Below, in pieces: positions 1 to 8,720 of a stretch of DNA of 64,000 nt (within the stretch, counting starts at the first letter, position 1; each line of letters opens with the position of its first letter). Under the pieces are notes generated by a model that saw only the letters and a list, made by a program, of their open reading frames with translations, was not told the origin of the DNA and made no database searches. This stretch comes from CAYMGM01 sp964390005 (GTDB lineage Bacteria > Pseudomonadota > Alphaproteobacteria > UBA9219): contig CAYMGM010000005.1 in the NCBI GenBank assembly GCA_964390005.1, positions 66,305-130,304 on the forward strand, given 5' to 3'. A program made the position numbers and the translations under genes.

Positions 1-2
1 GT

Positions 3-254
3 TATTACGACGCCAAAATCGGCGGTCGTTCGCTGCGCAATGTTTTCGAAGGCCCCGTCTGCACCGCAGCCGCCAACATCATCAATGAAGAAAATGCGCA
101 CCGCTTAAGCACGGACAGCGATCCTGCAGACGACAAGGGACCGCAGCACATCATCGATATCGGCCTATCGGCAGACGGCACCTTTACGGCGGCTATTCGC
201 CCCGAGAATTCGGCGCTCCAACAAGCGCCAGAAGAAATGCACCGCCCTGCTTAA
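3..254 (+). CDS. C-terminal end of an unknown protein (partial)
   Basis: An open frame enters from the left edge and runs in frame to a TAA at 252-254, giving about 83 C-terminal residues beginning YYDAKIGGRSLRN and ending EEMHRPA. No domain is recognised, and there is no membrane segment or low-complexity run in the visible part. The DUF2333 gene follows 54 bases later on the same strand, so the two could share a transcript. Function cannot be stated because the start lies outside the window. Confidence 0.55.
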   Translation, partial: YYDAKIGGRSLRNVFEGPVCTAAANIINEENAHRLSTDSDPADDKGPQHIIDIGLSADGTFTAAIRPENSALQQAPEEMHRPA

Positions 255-308
255 GACAGCGCGTTTGCATAACCCCCAAACCCAAACAGTGAAATAGAGG
301 AGCGTAAC

Positions 309-1370
309 ATGTCATTTTTAACGAAGTTTTTTGGAAAAGCCAAAACCGAAGTCGCCGACCGTGTCGAGGGCGAAGGCATCGAAACGAAGGCTCCGCGCAA
401 GATCTTCAAAGGACCGATGTCCATCGTCGCAGGGCTTGCGATTGCTGCCGGATCTTATGTAACCCTGGGCCAGATCATGGCATCGGTCGACACCGACCCC
501 TTGCCCGAAACCCAGCTAACAGAAAGCCAAAGCCACTTGGTCGATACGATGGGGCGCCTGTTGGGACGCGAATATCGAAAAGGTTGGGCCCCCAGTGCAC
601 GCCTGTCGCCGCTCAGCACGCGGACGGATCTCAAAGCTTTTCAGCATGGTATCCACGACTTTATGAAACTGCTTAGCCAGCGTATGCCGTCGATGTTTAC
701 GCTGAGCGGCAATCAAAGTTCGGGCATTCGCTTGCTGAACGAAGCGATGACCGATCTGGGGCGTGACTTCGATTCTGCCGCCTTTGTCGTCACAGCTGAC
801 GATACCGGCACACGCGTCGGCGACGCGGCAGAGAAATACGCTCGTTTCAACAGTGAACGCACGAATGCCGGTCGTCACAGTTTAGAGCCGCGTATCGATA
901 CGGCAGCCGAGTTCGTGAATATTATCATTCCACAATATCGCGAACTCTCAGACTGGCTGCAGGGTGTCGTCGAAAGCGGCGTCGGGGTGCGAGAGGCTTA
1001 TTATTATGCCCAAGGCTATCTTTATGCCACACACGAAGGAATCAAAGCCTTCAAGGCCGATTTCTTGCCCGTTCTGGACCGCCAAGCCAGCCTGACCGTC
1101 ATCGACAAGCTGATCGCCGATAGTCAACGCAGCCTTCCCTATAACCCGCTTATCGTTCTCAATGGCTCGGGGTTTGGCTACACGGGCGGAAATGTTCAAG
1201 CCATACTCGGCGTTGTCAGCGGCGTTCATGCGGATTTGAAAGTTCTTCAAGATTCGCTGGCGGCAGGGGCATCGCGCGGTGGTTACGATGCACCCAGCAA
1301 ATCGGCCAATGACGTTGGCGCCAAAGTAAACAGCGCACAGCCCCCACGCGCTGGTTTAGGAAGCAAATAA
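309..1370 (+). CDS. DUF2333 family inner-membrane protein
   Basis: A 353-residue protein with one hydrophobic segment near residues 38-57, so it is probably anchored in the inner membrane with most of the chain outside the cytoplasm. The region around residue 283 (PLIVLNGSGFG) followed by an alpha-helical stretch about heptad-spaced (GVHADLKVLQDSLAAG) matches what I recall of the C-terminal block of DUF2333 proteins, which are of unknown function. The SD-like AGAGGAG sits just before the ATG. The C-terminal 25 residues are polar and probably disordered. A strong hairpin terminator follows. Family assignment is fairly sure; a role is not known. Confidence 0.75.
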   Translation: MSFLTKFFGKAKTEVADRVEGEGIETKAPRKIFKGPMSIVAGLAIAAGSYVTLGQIMASVDTDPLPETQLTESQSHLVDTMGRLLGREYRKGWAPSARLSPLSTRTDLKAFQHGIHDFMKLLSQRMPSMFTLSGNQSSGIRLLNEAMTDLGRDFDSAAFVVTADDTGTRVGDAAEKYARFNSERTNAGRHSLEPRIDTAAEFVNIIIPQYRELSDWLQGVVESGVGVREAYYYAQGYLYATHEGIKAFKADFLPVLDRQASLTVIDKLIADSQRSLPYNPLIVLNGSGFGYTGGNVQAILGVVSGVHADLKVLQDSLAAGASRGGYDAPSKSANDVGAKVNSAQPPRAGLGSK

Positions 1371-1402
1371 ATACGCTGCCTTTTATACCCTTTTTGGGGG
1401 AG

Positions 1403-1434
1403 CGGCCCGGCGTGATGCCGGGCCGTTTTTATTT
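1403..1434 (+). terminator. Intrinsic terminator after the DUF2333 gene
   Basis: A perfect 9-bp GC stem, CGGCCCGGC (1403-1411) with GCCGGGCCG (1417-1425), encloses a 5-base loop and is followed by TTTTTATTT. It lies between the DUF2333 gene and a convergent gene ending at 1433, so its T-tract serves the plus strand. Confidence 0.9.
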
Positions 1435-1939
1435 ATGACCCAATAACGCTTCGCGCAGCTTGCACAATTTTCCGTACACCAGCCATAATCCCTGAGGGGG
1501 GACGCGCCGCGCGCTTGGCGGCTTTTTTCGCAGCACGTGCGGCCTTCTCTGCCGCCCATTTAGCGGCGGCTTCTTCCGCCCGGCGCTTTCCATATTCTTC
1601 ACGTGTTTCGTGGCGCGGGCAATCGCCTCTCTGATTGATATCGGCACAAGAAGGTAAAAGATTCGTTGTTGGCTGACCTTTTTTATCGCCAGCCACAACG
1701 GCCCGTAAGGGAATCCCCCTCTCATTCGTTTTCCCGGAAAGGGGGTTCGGGCCAAAGCCTCCGCACTCCCATAATTTTAGATCCTTCATGTCATAATTGA
1801 GGTAAACCATGCCATTTTCATGCATTATAATATCGTAACTGTGGCAACAGGTCAGACAGGAAGCGTTCTTCATTTTTTCGGCAATGTCCGCATTCTGTTC
1901 TAAGGGGGCAAACTTATCGGGCGTACTCTTATCCATCAA
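1433..1939 (-). CDS. Cysteine-containing orphan protein with Lys/Ala-rich tail
   Basis: A 168-residue soluble protein with no recognised family. Cysteines come in a tight cluster (SCLTCCH near residue 28) and further on as single residues (WECGG, SCAD, GDCPRH), an arrangement that could bind a metal or form disulfides, although no standard zinc-finger spacing is clear. Residues about 110-145 are almost only Ala, Lys, Glu and Arg and should form a long charged helix. The start is supported by GAGAGGA upstream of the ATG at 1939. It is transcribed divergently from the chemoreceptor gene at 2127. No signal peptide is seen. Confidence 0.6.
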   Translation of the reverse strand: MMDKSTPDKFAPLEQNADIAEKMKNASCLTCCHSYDIIMHENGMVYLNYDMKDLKLWECGGFGPNPLSGKTNERGIPLRAVVAGDKKGQPTTNLLPSCADINQRGDCPRHETREEYGKRRAEEAAAKWAAEKAARAAKKAAKRAARPPSGIMAGVRKIVQAARSVIGS

Positions 1940-2126
1940 ACAATCCTCTCATTTCAAAAATTAAATGCAGCCGTCATGTTATCATTTCTTAAATAAAAAA
2001 CGACGTTTTTTATTACTTTCGGCCTTATTTTGGTCTTTTCACGCCAGCGTGTGAGGCGTCTCAATAGGTTGGCAATCTTTTTTTCCTTAGCCTTTCTCAT
2101 CTTCCTCTTTTTCAGGACAGCGCCCG

Positions 2127-3203
2127 ATGGCCTCTATCGTCCAACTTTTCAAACGCAAAAGCTTCACCGACAACGATGCCCCTTCCGACGAATTGATCCG
2201 GCTTCGCCAGATGCTGGATCAAATGCCGATCAATGTCATGACATGCGACCGCCATACGCTAAAGATCGACTACATCAACCAAACATCGCGTGACACGTTG
2301 CGCACGATCGAGCATCTCTTGCCGATCAAAGTCGATGACATCGTCGGTCAGTGCATCGACATTTTTCACAAGATGCCGGATCGCGTCCGTCTGCTTTTGG
2401 CCGACCCCACGAATCTTCCTTATCAATCGCGGATCAACCTTGGCGATGAAGTTCTGAATCTGCGCTCAAGCGCCGTTTACGATGACTTGGGAACCTATGT
2501 CGCCATTATGCAGACATGGAGTATTGCGACGCCTTTTGTTCGCATGACAGAAACGTTCGAAACGAACATCAAAAACATCGTCGATACCGTCTCAAGCGCA
2601 GCCACCGAATTGCAGGCAACAGCCCAATCGCTTTCTCACTCCGCATCGGAACTAACAGGGGCTATTACAGAAATTAGCCGTCAAATCGCCGATGCCACGC
2701 AAACGACGAAGGCGGCGACCGAGCAAGCCGAGATATCGCACGGAGCCATGAGCGATCTTTCAAAGCTTGTGCAAAACATCAACACCGTCGTCAGTCTGAT
2801 TGGGAATGTCGCGGGTCAAACCAACCTTTTGGCCTTAAATGCAACGATAGAAGCCGCCCGCGCTGGCGAAGCCGGTAAAGGTTTTGCCGTTGTCGCTGGC
2901 GAAGTCAAAACATTGGCCAATCAAACCACCAAAGCAACAGGCGACATCGCTGGACAGATCAGCGAAGTTCAAACCGAGACAGCCCAAGTGGCCGCACAAA
3001 TGACGGCTGGGCGCGACACGATGGGAAAGATCAACAACATTACGGCGTCGATTGCCTCGGCGATCGAAGAACAAAGCGCCGCAGCGGGCGAAACGGGCCG
3101 CGCCGCGAACGATGTGTTGGTCGCGGCAAGCGATTTATCGAAACAAGCTGAAATGCTTCGATCTGCCGTCGATACCTTCTTGGAAGAAATGCGGAAAATT
3201 TAG
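2127..3203 (+). CDS. Cytosolic PAS-domain methyl-accepting chemotaxis protein
   Basis: A 358-residue chemoreceptor without membrane segments. Residues about 20-140 look like a PAS sensor (MLDQMPINVMTCDRHTL, then VGQCIDIFHKMPDR). From about 145 onward comes the long helical MCP signalling domain, with the conserved hairpin tip NLLALNATIEAARAGEAGKG and then FAVVAGEVKTLA, the site that contacts CheA and CheW. A soluble receptor of this kind senses an internal cue such as redox state or a metabolite, but no haem or FAD ligand can be assigned by eye. The start at 2127 was chosen because the PAS domain begins soon after. Its stop codon interlocks with that of the convergent SEC-C gene. Confidence 0.93.
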   Translation: MASIVQLFKRKSFTDNDAPSDELIRLRQMLDQMPINVMTCDRHTLKIDYINQTSRDTLRTIEHLLPIKVDDIVGQCIDIFHKMPDRVRLLLADPTNLPYQSRINLGDEVLNLRSSAVYDDLGTYVAIMQTWSIATPFVRMTETFETNIKNIVDTVSSAATELQATAQSLSHSASELTGAITEISRQIADATQTTKAATEQAEISHGAMSDLSKLVQNINTVVSLIGNVAGQTNLLALNATIEAARAGEAGKGFAVVAGEVKTLANQTTKATGDIAGQISEVQTETAQVAAQMTAGRDTMGKINNITASIASAIEEQSAAAGETGRAANDVLVAASDLSKQAEMLRSAVDTFLEEMRKI

Positions 3204-3685
3204 GCGCCGCAGCACTTTTTATATTTTTTGCCCGACCCGCAGGGACAAGGATCATTGCGACCTGTTTTATTGACATGCACAGGCTCGCTTTTGGGGTCTA
3301 AAAGGCTTTCATCATAAAGCCATGCGCCATCCACTTTCACAAAGCGCGATTTTTCGTGCTGCGTTTGTTTTTGTCCTGACAAATTGTAATGAAAGGCAAA
3401 GGTTACAAAGCCTTCTGTATCGGCAGGCCCGCCCGCCTGCGTTTCGATAATATCAAGCCCAAGCCATTGGACCTGTTTGGCGTCATGCGCCGCTTGCTTG
3501 GGATTAAAATCTTCCAAAGCATGCGGCGTCGACGTCTTGACTAAATAATCAATATTCGCGCTAGCAAAAGCGGTATAGCGCGATCGCATCAAAGCTTCGG
3601 CTGTCGCCGGTTTTTCTGCGCCCGATAAAAAACGCTCACAACAATCGGCTTGCTCGGAACCCGACCCACAAAGACATTTTGTCAT
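3200..3685 (-). CDS. YchJ-type (UPF0225) SEC-C zinc-binding protein
   Basis: A 161-residue protein with a SEC-C-like cysteine motif at each end: CLCGSGSEQADCC near residues 4-16 and DPCPCGSGKKYKKCC at the C terminus, the second being the classic SEC-C zinc knuckle. The middle part (residues about 27-125) fits the YchJ/NTF2-like fold, with RSRYTAFASANIDYLVKTS as the typical opening. YchJ proteins have no settled function; SEC-C knuckles elsewhere bind zinc and partner proteins such as SecB. The gene's TAA overlaps the stop of the convergent chemoreceptor gene. Confidence 0.92.
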   Translation of the reverse strand: MTKCLCGSGSEQADCCERFLSGAEKPATAEALMRSRYTAFASANIDYLVKTSTPHALEDFNPKQAAHDAKQVQWLGLDIIETQAGGPADTEGFVTFAFHYNLSGQKQTQHEKSRFVKVDGAWLYDESLLDPKSEPVHVNKTGRNDPCPCGSGKKYKKCCGA

Positions 3686-3958
3686 TTTAATTTCCTGTCG
3701 TTGATCTCTGGCACAGAACCAGAACGCGGCTTAACCTATCGTGCGGGCTTAACAAGTCAAGTCCCCCGCCAAGCGCCGATTCCTCACGCCTGGGTTGCAA
3801 ATGGCTGGTGGCCTCGAGCCCTCTAGACACCCAGAATCATTACCAATTTTGTCCTTATTTCGTAATAATGAAAAAGACATTTGCGCTCTTCGTTGATAAT
3901 ATGTTAAGGTTAATCCCTTTCGGCCCTTCTTTCTGTCCGGAAATACAGGGGGTGGCTT

Positions 3959-5044
3959 ATGCGATCACATTCTTTTTTCCCACAAAGTATCCTTATTCTT
4001 GGCATCCTTAGCACACTCTCTGGTTGCGGAGATCCGCGTGCCGTAATGCTGCCATTGCAATACCCCGACGGCAAACCAGTTGTCACGCAAGCGGGCGAAC
4101 CCGTCATGGTTGGCTATCAAACCTATGGGTCCGCCACACACGCCGAAACGACGGCCCTTTATGAAACGGCAAAAGCGCCGACCTGCGCAACATGCGCCCG
4201 TGTGGGAGCTGTTGTTTCTGAACCCAGTTTGGTTCGCCAAGTCACAGGCGTCGTCGGTACAGCGGCTGTTGGCACCGGTGCCGTCATGACAGGGATCGGC
4301 ATGATGGATTACGGCGCCGCCGCGCGTGAAGGCAAATTGGCGGATAATTATTATACCGAAAACACAAATGTCACAAATGGGCGACGGGCCTATGCGTACC
4401 CCGTCGGCTATCGCGACACGCCGCGAAGACCGCCGGAACCGGGTGTTCCCCCCAAGAATCATTGGGGAGACGGCAGGCCTGTAAAATATGACGATCACAA
4501 CAAGCCAAGATACGACGGGGACGGGCACACACCGCCGCACGACGACGGAAGACACTATCCCGAACACGATGGCAAATATGACGGCTGGCACGACGGCGGA
4601 TACAAAGGGACAACCAGCACGCATACCCAACCGTCATCTATTTCCGTTACGACAAGCGGCTCGTCTTCTGCCGCGTCAAATGCTTCGACGACAAGCAGTA
4701 GCACACAAGATACAGGCTCATTATCCGCCTATTATGCCCCGTGGGGTGGCGCTGGCCGCACCACAATGGCGGGGGCTTCGCAAACGATGAACGGCTCAGC
4801 CTCGGCCAACGCCCAGCAATCGGGCAGCACATCGATCACAGCATCCGGCCTGCGGCATGCCTCGATCACAGCGACCCAATCAGGCCAATCTTCGGCCGCG
4901 TCGGAAACAAGCGGCACACAGAACACGTCCATCGGCACGGGCAGATACGGACAGCCTTCGGTTCATTCTTCCACATCGGTAGATGCTTCGGCATCATCTA
5001 ACGCCTCACAATCGTCGAGTACGTCTGTTTATATCGGCGACTGA
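3959..5044 (+). CDS. Lipoprotein with a His/Asp-rich segment and Ser/Thr-rich repeats
   Basis: A 361-residue secreted protein. The N terminus is a lipoprotein signal peptide ending in LSTLSGCG, so Cys23 should be lipidated. Residues about 25-140 form the only ordered-looking part, including a CATCA motif and a Gly/Ala-rich hydrophobic stretch. Residues about 165-215 are unusually rich in His, Asp, Gly and Tyr (for example HDDGRHYPEHDGKYDGWHDG), a composition that may bind metal. The rest is Ser/Thr/Ala low complexity with repeated QSGSTSITAS-like units. AGGGGGTGG precedes the ATG. A terminator follows at 5050. No family was recognised. Confidence 0.75.
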   Translation: MRSHSFFPQSILILGILSTLSGCGDPRAVMLPLQYPDGKPVVTQAGEPVMVGYQTYGSATHAETTALYETAKAPTCATCARVGAVVSEPSLVRQVTGVVGTAAVGTGAVMTGIGMMDYGAAAREGKLADNYYTENTNVTNGRRAYAYPVGYRDTPRRPPEPGVPPKNHWGDGRPVKYDDHNKPRYDGDGHTPPHDDGRHYPEHDGKYDGWHDGGYKGTTSTHTQPSSISVTTSGSSSAASNASTTSSSTQDTGSLSAYYAPWGGAGRTTMAGASQTMNGSASANAQQSGSTSITASGLRHASITATQSGQSSAASETSGTQNTSIGTGRYGQPSVHSSTSVDASASSNASQSSSTSVYIGD

Positions 5045-5049
5045 TTTTT

Positions 5050-5080
5050 CGGCGCACGAAAAACGTGCGCCGGTTTTGTT
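5050..5080 (+). terminator. Intrinsic terminator after the lipoprotein gene
   Basis: Perfect 9-bp stem CGGCGCACG (5050-5058) and CGTGCGCCG (5064-5072), loop AAAAA, followed by GTTTTGTT. It separates the lipoprotein gene from the next gene on the same strand. Confidence 0.85.
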
Positions 5081-5138
5081 CATTTTGAAAGACGATATAG
5101 GCCACAGGAATCCACAAGATGGAAAGGGAGGCGCGTAC

Positions 5139-6686
5139 ATGTTTCAGCAACAATCAAGCAACGAAACGCTTCGCCCTTTTTCGTGGGGAAGCAACGGCGT
5201 TGATATCTACGACCCGCTTTGGGAAGATTTTCAACGCGCTTGCGCCGCGCTTCCTGCCGAGAAGTCTTGGGAGCAAAAACTTATCGCTGTCTTCTTGGCT
5301 TTACCCTTGTTCTTTTCTTGGCCAAAGAGGCGGCGGCCCTTTGCGCGACCTTCTTTCAATTTTCGCGGACAAACGCACGCGATCTTTCTTCAGATTCACC
5401 AAACGCTTTGGTCGCCCGCCTTTTGGCTTGGCGTTATCTTTGGCGCGATCACACGTTTTTCAACCCGTATTGCTATCGAAGCCGCGTTTGCCTCCTCTCC
5501 GCGTCTTGGCACAGCGGCAGGTTTTATCGCTTGTGCCTGTGCGGGGCTTGCGGCCGGAATGGTTACGTACCTTATCCGCACCTGGTATCGAAATGCCCAT
5601 CGCCCTGCTGGCACGGCTAAAGAAAAATATTGGAATAAGGCCTTGTTCGCCAGCGCGCTGATCGGCTTGTTTGGTGGCACGCTGGGCGGCTATGTCGCGC
5701 AGGCTGGCGTTGTTACGGCTCAGTCAGGCGGGCTCATTGTGGGCGCTGGCGCTGGCGTGACAACGGGCGCGGTCCGCGCCGGAATTGCCGCCCGGAAAGT
5801 GCCAGGCGAAGGGCCTTTGTGGCAAAGAATGGTCTATCAAAGCGCCTTTTTTGGCGTTTTAGGCGGCGCGACAGGCGTTATCGCCGCCGATTTGTTGAGC
5901 GTTCATGCTTCGATTGCGGCACCCCCTTCAGGCGAAGACCTGTTTCGCGTCGCGCCGTCGGCATCGGACGTCTCCAGCCCGCCCCTCCTTGCCGGATCGC
6001 CTCATCTTTGGCCCCAGGAAAGCACGCTTATGGTTGCGCCTGTGCATCACGTTTCCGTGCAGGCGGATGATACATATGTTCTGACGTCACCGCCCGCCGC
6101 GCCGCCCACAGTCGCTCATGACGTTATCCAACACCCGCCGTCACGCCCCACGCTTTCGGCGCATGACGAGGCTTGCGCGAAACCCAAGGTCCGGCATATC
6201 GTCCATCATAAACACGCCATCCGGCACCCCAAACCCGTTGTTCATAAAAATATCGTTTTGGATACGCCAAAAGTCCTGACGCCGCCGCAGGAGGTCTTGC
6301 CGCCTCCCCTGCCGAAACCGCTGCCACCGCCGCCGCCCCAAACCATCAACCCCTGTGCCGATGGGCTCTGCGATCAACCGCCATGTAAAACGAGCAGCGT
6401 CATCAAGCTTGAAGGCCCATGCGCCGATCCGCGCACGCCCTGTTCTGAAAAGATCGTTTTTAACGACAAGGGCGAAGCGACGCACGCGGTTTTAGAGCCG
6501 CGCCGAACGTCTCTTAACACGCCCTATTTAGAAATAGAAAACCCGCAGGAAGGCTCATCGCGTTGGGTCAACGTCGCCCATGGGCTTGTCCGCCCTGTAG
6601 AGGGTCCTGAATCAAAAGTGGCGTTGGTGGTGCCCGTGCAAGGTGGCAATCAAGGGCTGTCAATGGTTGCCCCGATGCCTGTTTAA
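5139..6686 (+). CDS. Orphan integral membrane protein with Pro/His-rich tail
   Basis: A 515-residue protein of unknown function. The open frame extends upstream, but the ATG at 5139 (MFQQQSSNETLR) is the likely start because GGAAAGGGAGG ends 7 bases before it. Residues about 95-260 carry four to five hydrophobic, Gly/Ala-rich membrane segments, including GLFGGTLGGYVAQAGVV and GVLGGATGVIAADLL, which look like helix-packing GxxxG-type motifs. The second half is soluble, with many prolines and histidines (HIVHHKHAIRHPKPVVHK, then a PPPLPKPLPPPPP run) and a small Cys-containing stretch CADGLCDQPPCK. Such a tail could span the periplasm, but topology is a guess. Confidence 0.65.
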   Translation: MFQQQSSNETLRPFSWGSNGVDIYDPLWEDFQRACAALPAEKSWEQKLIAVFLALPLFFSWPKRRRPFARPSFNFRGQTHAIFLQIHQTLWSPAFWLGVIFGAITRFSTRIAIEAAFASSPRLGTAAGFIACACAGLAAGMVTYLIRTWYRNAHRPAGTAKEKYWNKALFASALIGLFGGTLGGYVAQAGVVTAQSGGLIVGAGAGVTTGAVRAGIAARKVPGEGPLWQRMVYQSAFFGVLGGATGVIAADLLSVHASIAAPPSGEDLFRVAPSASDVSSPPLLAGSPHLWPQESTLMVAPVHHVSVQADDTYVLTSPPAAPPTVAHDVIQHPPSRPTLSAHDEACAKPKVRHIVHHKHAIRHPKPVVHKNIVLDTPKVLTPPQEVLPPPLPKPLPPPPPQTINPCADGLCDQPPCKTSSVIKLEGPCADPRTPCSEKIVFNDKGEATHAVLEPRRTSLNTPYLEIENPQEGSSRWVNVAHGLVRPVEGPESKVALVVPVQGGNQGLSMVAPMPV

Positions 6687-6710
6687 AGACCGCCGGAAAA
6701 GGGCCTCAAA

Positions 6711-7067
6711 TTACGAGCCAAAGATTGCGCCAGGTGGTTGGCCGGTCCTGTTTGCTTGGGCGCTGCGCGTTGATCTTCCGCCTGGGTTGGCACCATAAGC
6801 CGTTTCTTGATCGAAAGCCGCAAGAAGAGCGGGAAGGCCTTTTGTCGTTTCCTTTGGATCGCAAAAAGAGAGGGGATTTTTTTCTCCCTCGGCCCCTTTC
6901 TTCACAAAAAGGACATGTGCATAGTCGGGGGGTAGATCATCGCCATATATAGCCGCTTTTCGATAAGAACCGTCGGGCATTTGCAGCGTATAGACGCGCC
7001 CAATACGTTCCCCAAAGGGACCGTGACAATCAACACCGTCGATAACGATAGGCAAAGGATCGTTCAT
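6711..7067 (-). CDS. Small orphan protein
   Basis: A 118-residue soluble protein, convergent with the membrane-protein gene before it. The N-terminal 70 residues look like a compact beta-rich fold (PIVIDGVDCHGPFGERIGRV, then VYTLQMPDGSYRKAAIYG); the C-terminal 30 residues are Gly/Arg/Gln-rich and probably disordered. No signal peptide or known motif. Coding potential is supported by a clean start at 7067 and by sequence that is not simple shadow composition, but I do not recognise a family. Confidence 0.5.
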   Translation of the reverse strand: MNDPLPIVIDGVDCHGPFGERIGRVYTLQMPDGSYRKAAIYGDDLPPDYAHVLFVKKGAEGEKNPLSFCDPKETTKGLPALLAAFDQETAYGANPGGRSTRSAQANRTGQPPGAIFGS

Positions 7068-7108
7068 GCGAGCCTATTTCAGAAAAATGCCGGGATTCCC
7101 GTCGTGAC

Positions 7109-7132
7109 GCTTTCACACTCTTTTGTGAAAGC
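7109..7132. repeat. Perfect inverted repeat next to tRNA-Lys
   Basis: GCTTTCACA (7109-7117) and TGTGAAAGC (7124-7132) form a perfect 9-bp hairpin with a 6-base loop, about 30 bases past the 3' end of tRNA-Lys and before the small gene ending its 5' side at 7067. No T-run follows on either strand, so it is not a classical terminator; it could aid processing or act as an operator. Confidence 0.5.
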
Positions 7133-7161
7133 CGCAAGCTTCTGTGTAATTTTTGAAAAAA

Positions 7162-7237
<76 letters not shown>

Positions 7238-7410
7238 TTGGCCATAAGTAAGCCTTTAGAGCAGCCAGACAAGCCACAGGGCCCGTTCAATCCGGTTGCA
7301 AGGCGGTCTCTTTAGCAATATCGCGCCGTCCTGTCTAGACCTTCGTCGTTAAAAAGAGGGCAAAAGCGTGATTCTTTCCCCCAGCACAGGGTTAATCAGC
7401 TCTTTTTCGC

Positions 7411-7446
7411 ATAAAAAGAGCCCCGGCGTCCTTTCAGATGCCGGGG
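7411..7446 (-). terminator. Intrinsic terminator of the pentapeptide-repeat gene
   Basis: Read on the minus strand, CCCCGGC (7446-7440) pairs with GCCGGGG (7427-7421) around a 12-base loop and is followed by CTCTTTTTAT. It lies about 35 bases past the stop of the gene ending at 7482. Confidence 0.85.
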
Positions 7447-7481
7447 CCAAGGCTCCCCTCTACCCTCAGTGAAAACCTCTT

Positions 7482-8393
7482 TTAAGCGGCAAAGTCCAAT
7501 GTTGCATAAAGGCTGGGGCGACGACGCATCGGCGCAGGCTTCGGCGCTTCAGGCAACGCCTGCTTCAAAGCCGCATAACGATCGCGCTCGACCGTCACGC
7601 GGCCCGCGGCCCGGCGCAAATCCACGCCTTCGGTCTTCATGCCTTCGACCGCCGCACCCTGCATCTGCGCTTTGTCAAGGCTGCCCGCAAAGTCAACATA
7701 AGAAAGCGTCGCCCCTTCAAAATCAGCACCAGCAAAGTTGCCGTTCATCTTTGCGCCCGTCAGGTCGGCATCGCGAAAGCAAACATCGCCGCCGACAACA
7801 TCGGCATTGTCCATGTTCACGCCGCACATTTTGGCGCCTTCGAAAGTCGTGCCTTCGCCAAAACGGCCATAGCTCATATCGCCAGACAGGCTCGATTCTT
7901 TGAACCCACCATCCCAATTCGCCATCGGGGCTTGGATCCGGTTCATCGAAGCCGCACGGGCGCGCACATTATAAAAGTTTGCGCTGCCCAGCATCGCGCC
8001 GTCCATCTGCGCTTTGTCCAGCGTGGCATAGCTGAAGTCCACGTCCGTCAAGATCGCTTCGCTGAACATCGCGCCATGAAGGTTCATGTTCGCAAAGTTC
8101 TGGCCCGACAGGTTCGCGCCTTTGAAGTTGATCTGACGGAGCGCAGCTTCGCCAAGGACCCGGAGATCAAGACCGCGCAGATCCGCGCCGCTCAGATCAA
8201 GACCTTTCAGGCTAAAAGCTTCAGGCTGACGCCCGCCCTTTTGGCTGAAAGATTTGATCAGATCTTCGGCAATCTGACGCTTGGATTTGTTCGACGTCGA
8301 AAGCGTCAGGGTATCGGTCCCGTCATGCTTATAAATATGCATGACACCAAGGCCCTGCTTTTCTTCAACGTCTTTGTTCCAAAAACCGGTCAT
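7482..8393 (-). CDS. Pentapeptide-repeat protein
   Basis: A 303-residue soluble protein. Residues about 60-245 are built from A(D/N)Lxx-type pentapeptides (LDLSGADLRGLDL, INFKGANLSGQNFANMNLHG, AKMNGNFAGADFEGATLSY), which fold as a right-handed quadrilateral beta-helix. The N-terminal 55 residues include KRQIAEDLIKSFSQKGG and the last 45 are basic and proline-rich (PAPMRRRPSL). Repeat regularity breaks around residues 150-200, so there may be two helical blocks. AGGAG lies 7 bases before the ATG at 8393. Some members mimic DNA and protect gyrase; nothing here proves that role. Confidence 0.85.
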   Translation of the reverse strand: MTGFWNKDVEEKQGLGVMHIYKHDGTDTLTLSTSNKSKRQIAEDLIKSFSQKGGRQPEAFSLKGLDLSGADLRGLDLRVLGEAALRQINFKGANLSGQNFANMNLHGAMFSEAILTDVDFSYATLDKAQMDGAMLGSANFYNVRARAASMNRIQAPMANWDGGFKESSLSGDMSYGRFGEGTTFEGAKMCGVNMDNADVVGGDVCFRDADLTGAKMNGNFAGADFEGATLSYVDFAGSLDKAQMQGAAVEGMKTEGVDLRRAAGRVTVERDRYAALKQALPEAPKPAPMRRRPSLYATLDFAA

Positions 8394-8720
8394 TACAATC
8401 TCCTATCCTTATAAGATCAGGATAGTTCCGGGCGGTTAACGAACTGTGAATTTATCGCACTAAGTCATTGAAACTAAACAAGTTTGAACAATTTATCTCA
8501 AATTTTAGCGAATTGTTTGGGATCAAAGGAAACCGCCGCTTTGCGGTAAGAGAAGCGGGGCCAGGGCCTCCCTGCGGCGGGTCCTTGAATTAGTTGCATA
8601 AAATGCCGTCTAAAAAAATCGTGCGCACGGCGTTTAAAAAGCGCCGGGGGGTTTGACAAAAAGGGGCCGGATGCGCACATTAGCGACCTGTTTACTCTTT
8701 TTGTTAGGACGCATCTGCAC
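8394..8720. other. Intergenic region between divergent genes
   Basis: This 327-base gap separates the divergent pentapeptide-repeat gene and gatB. It holds a candidate gatB promoter at 8653 and an imperfect operator-like inverted repeat, AACAATT (8487-8493) and AATTGTT (8511-8517). No open frame with a ribosome binding site and no RNA gene was seen. Confidence 0.6.
8653..8683 (+). promoter_or_regulatory. Candidate sigma-70-type promoter of gatB
   Basis: A perfect -35 hexamer TTGACA (8653-8658) is followed after 18-19 bases by ACATTA/CATTAG (8677-8683), a weak -10. The predicted leader before the gatB ATG is about 30 bases and contains AGGA. Assignment rests on the -35 match and position. Confidence 0.45.
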
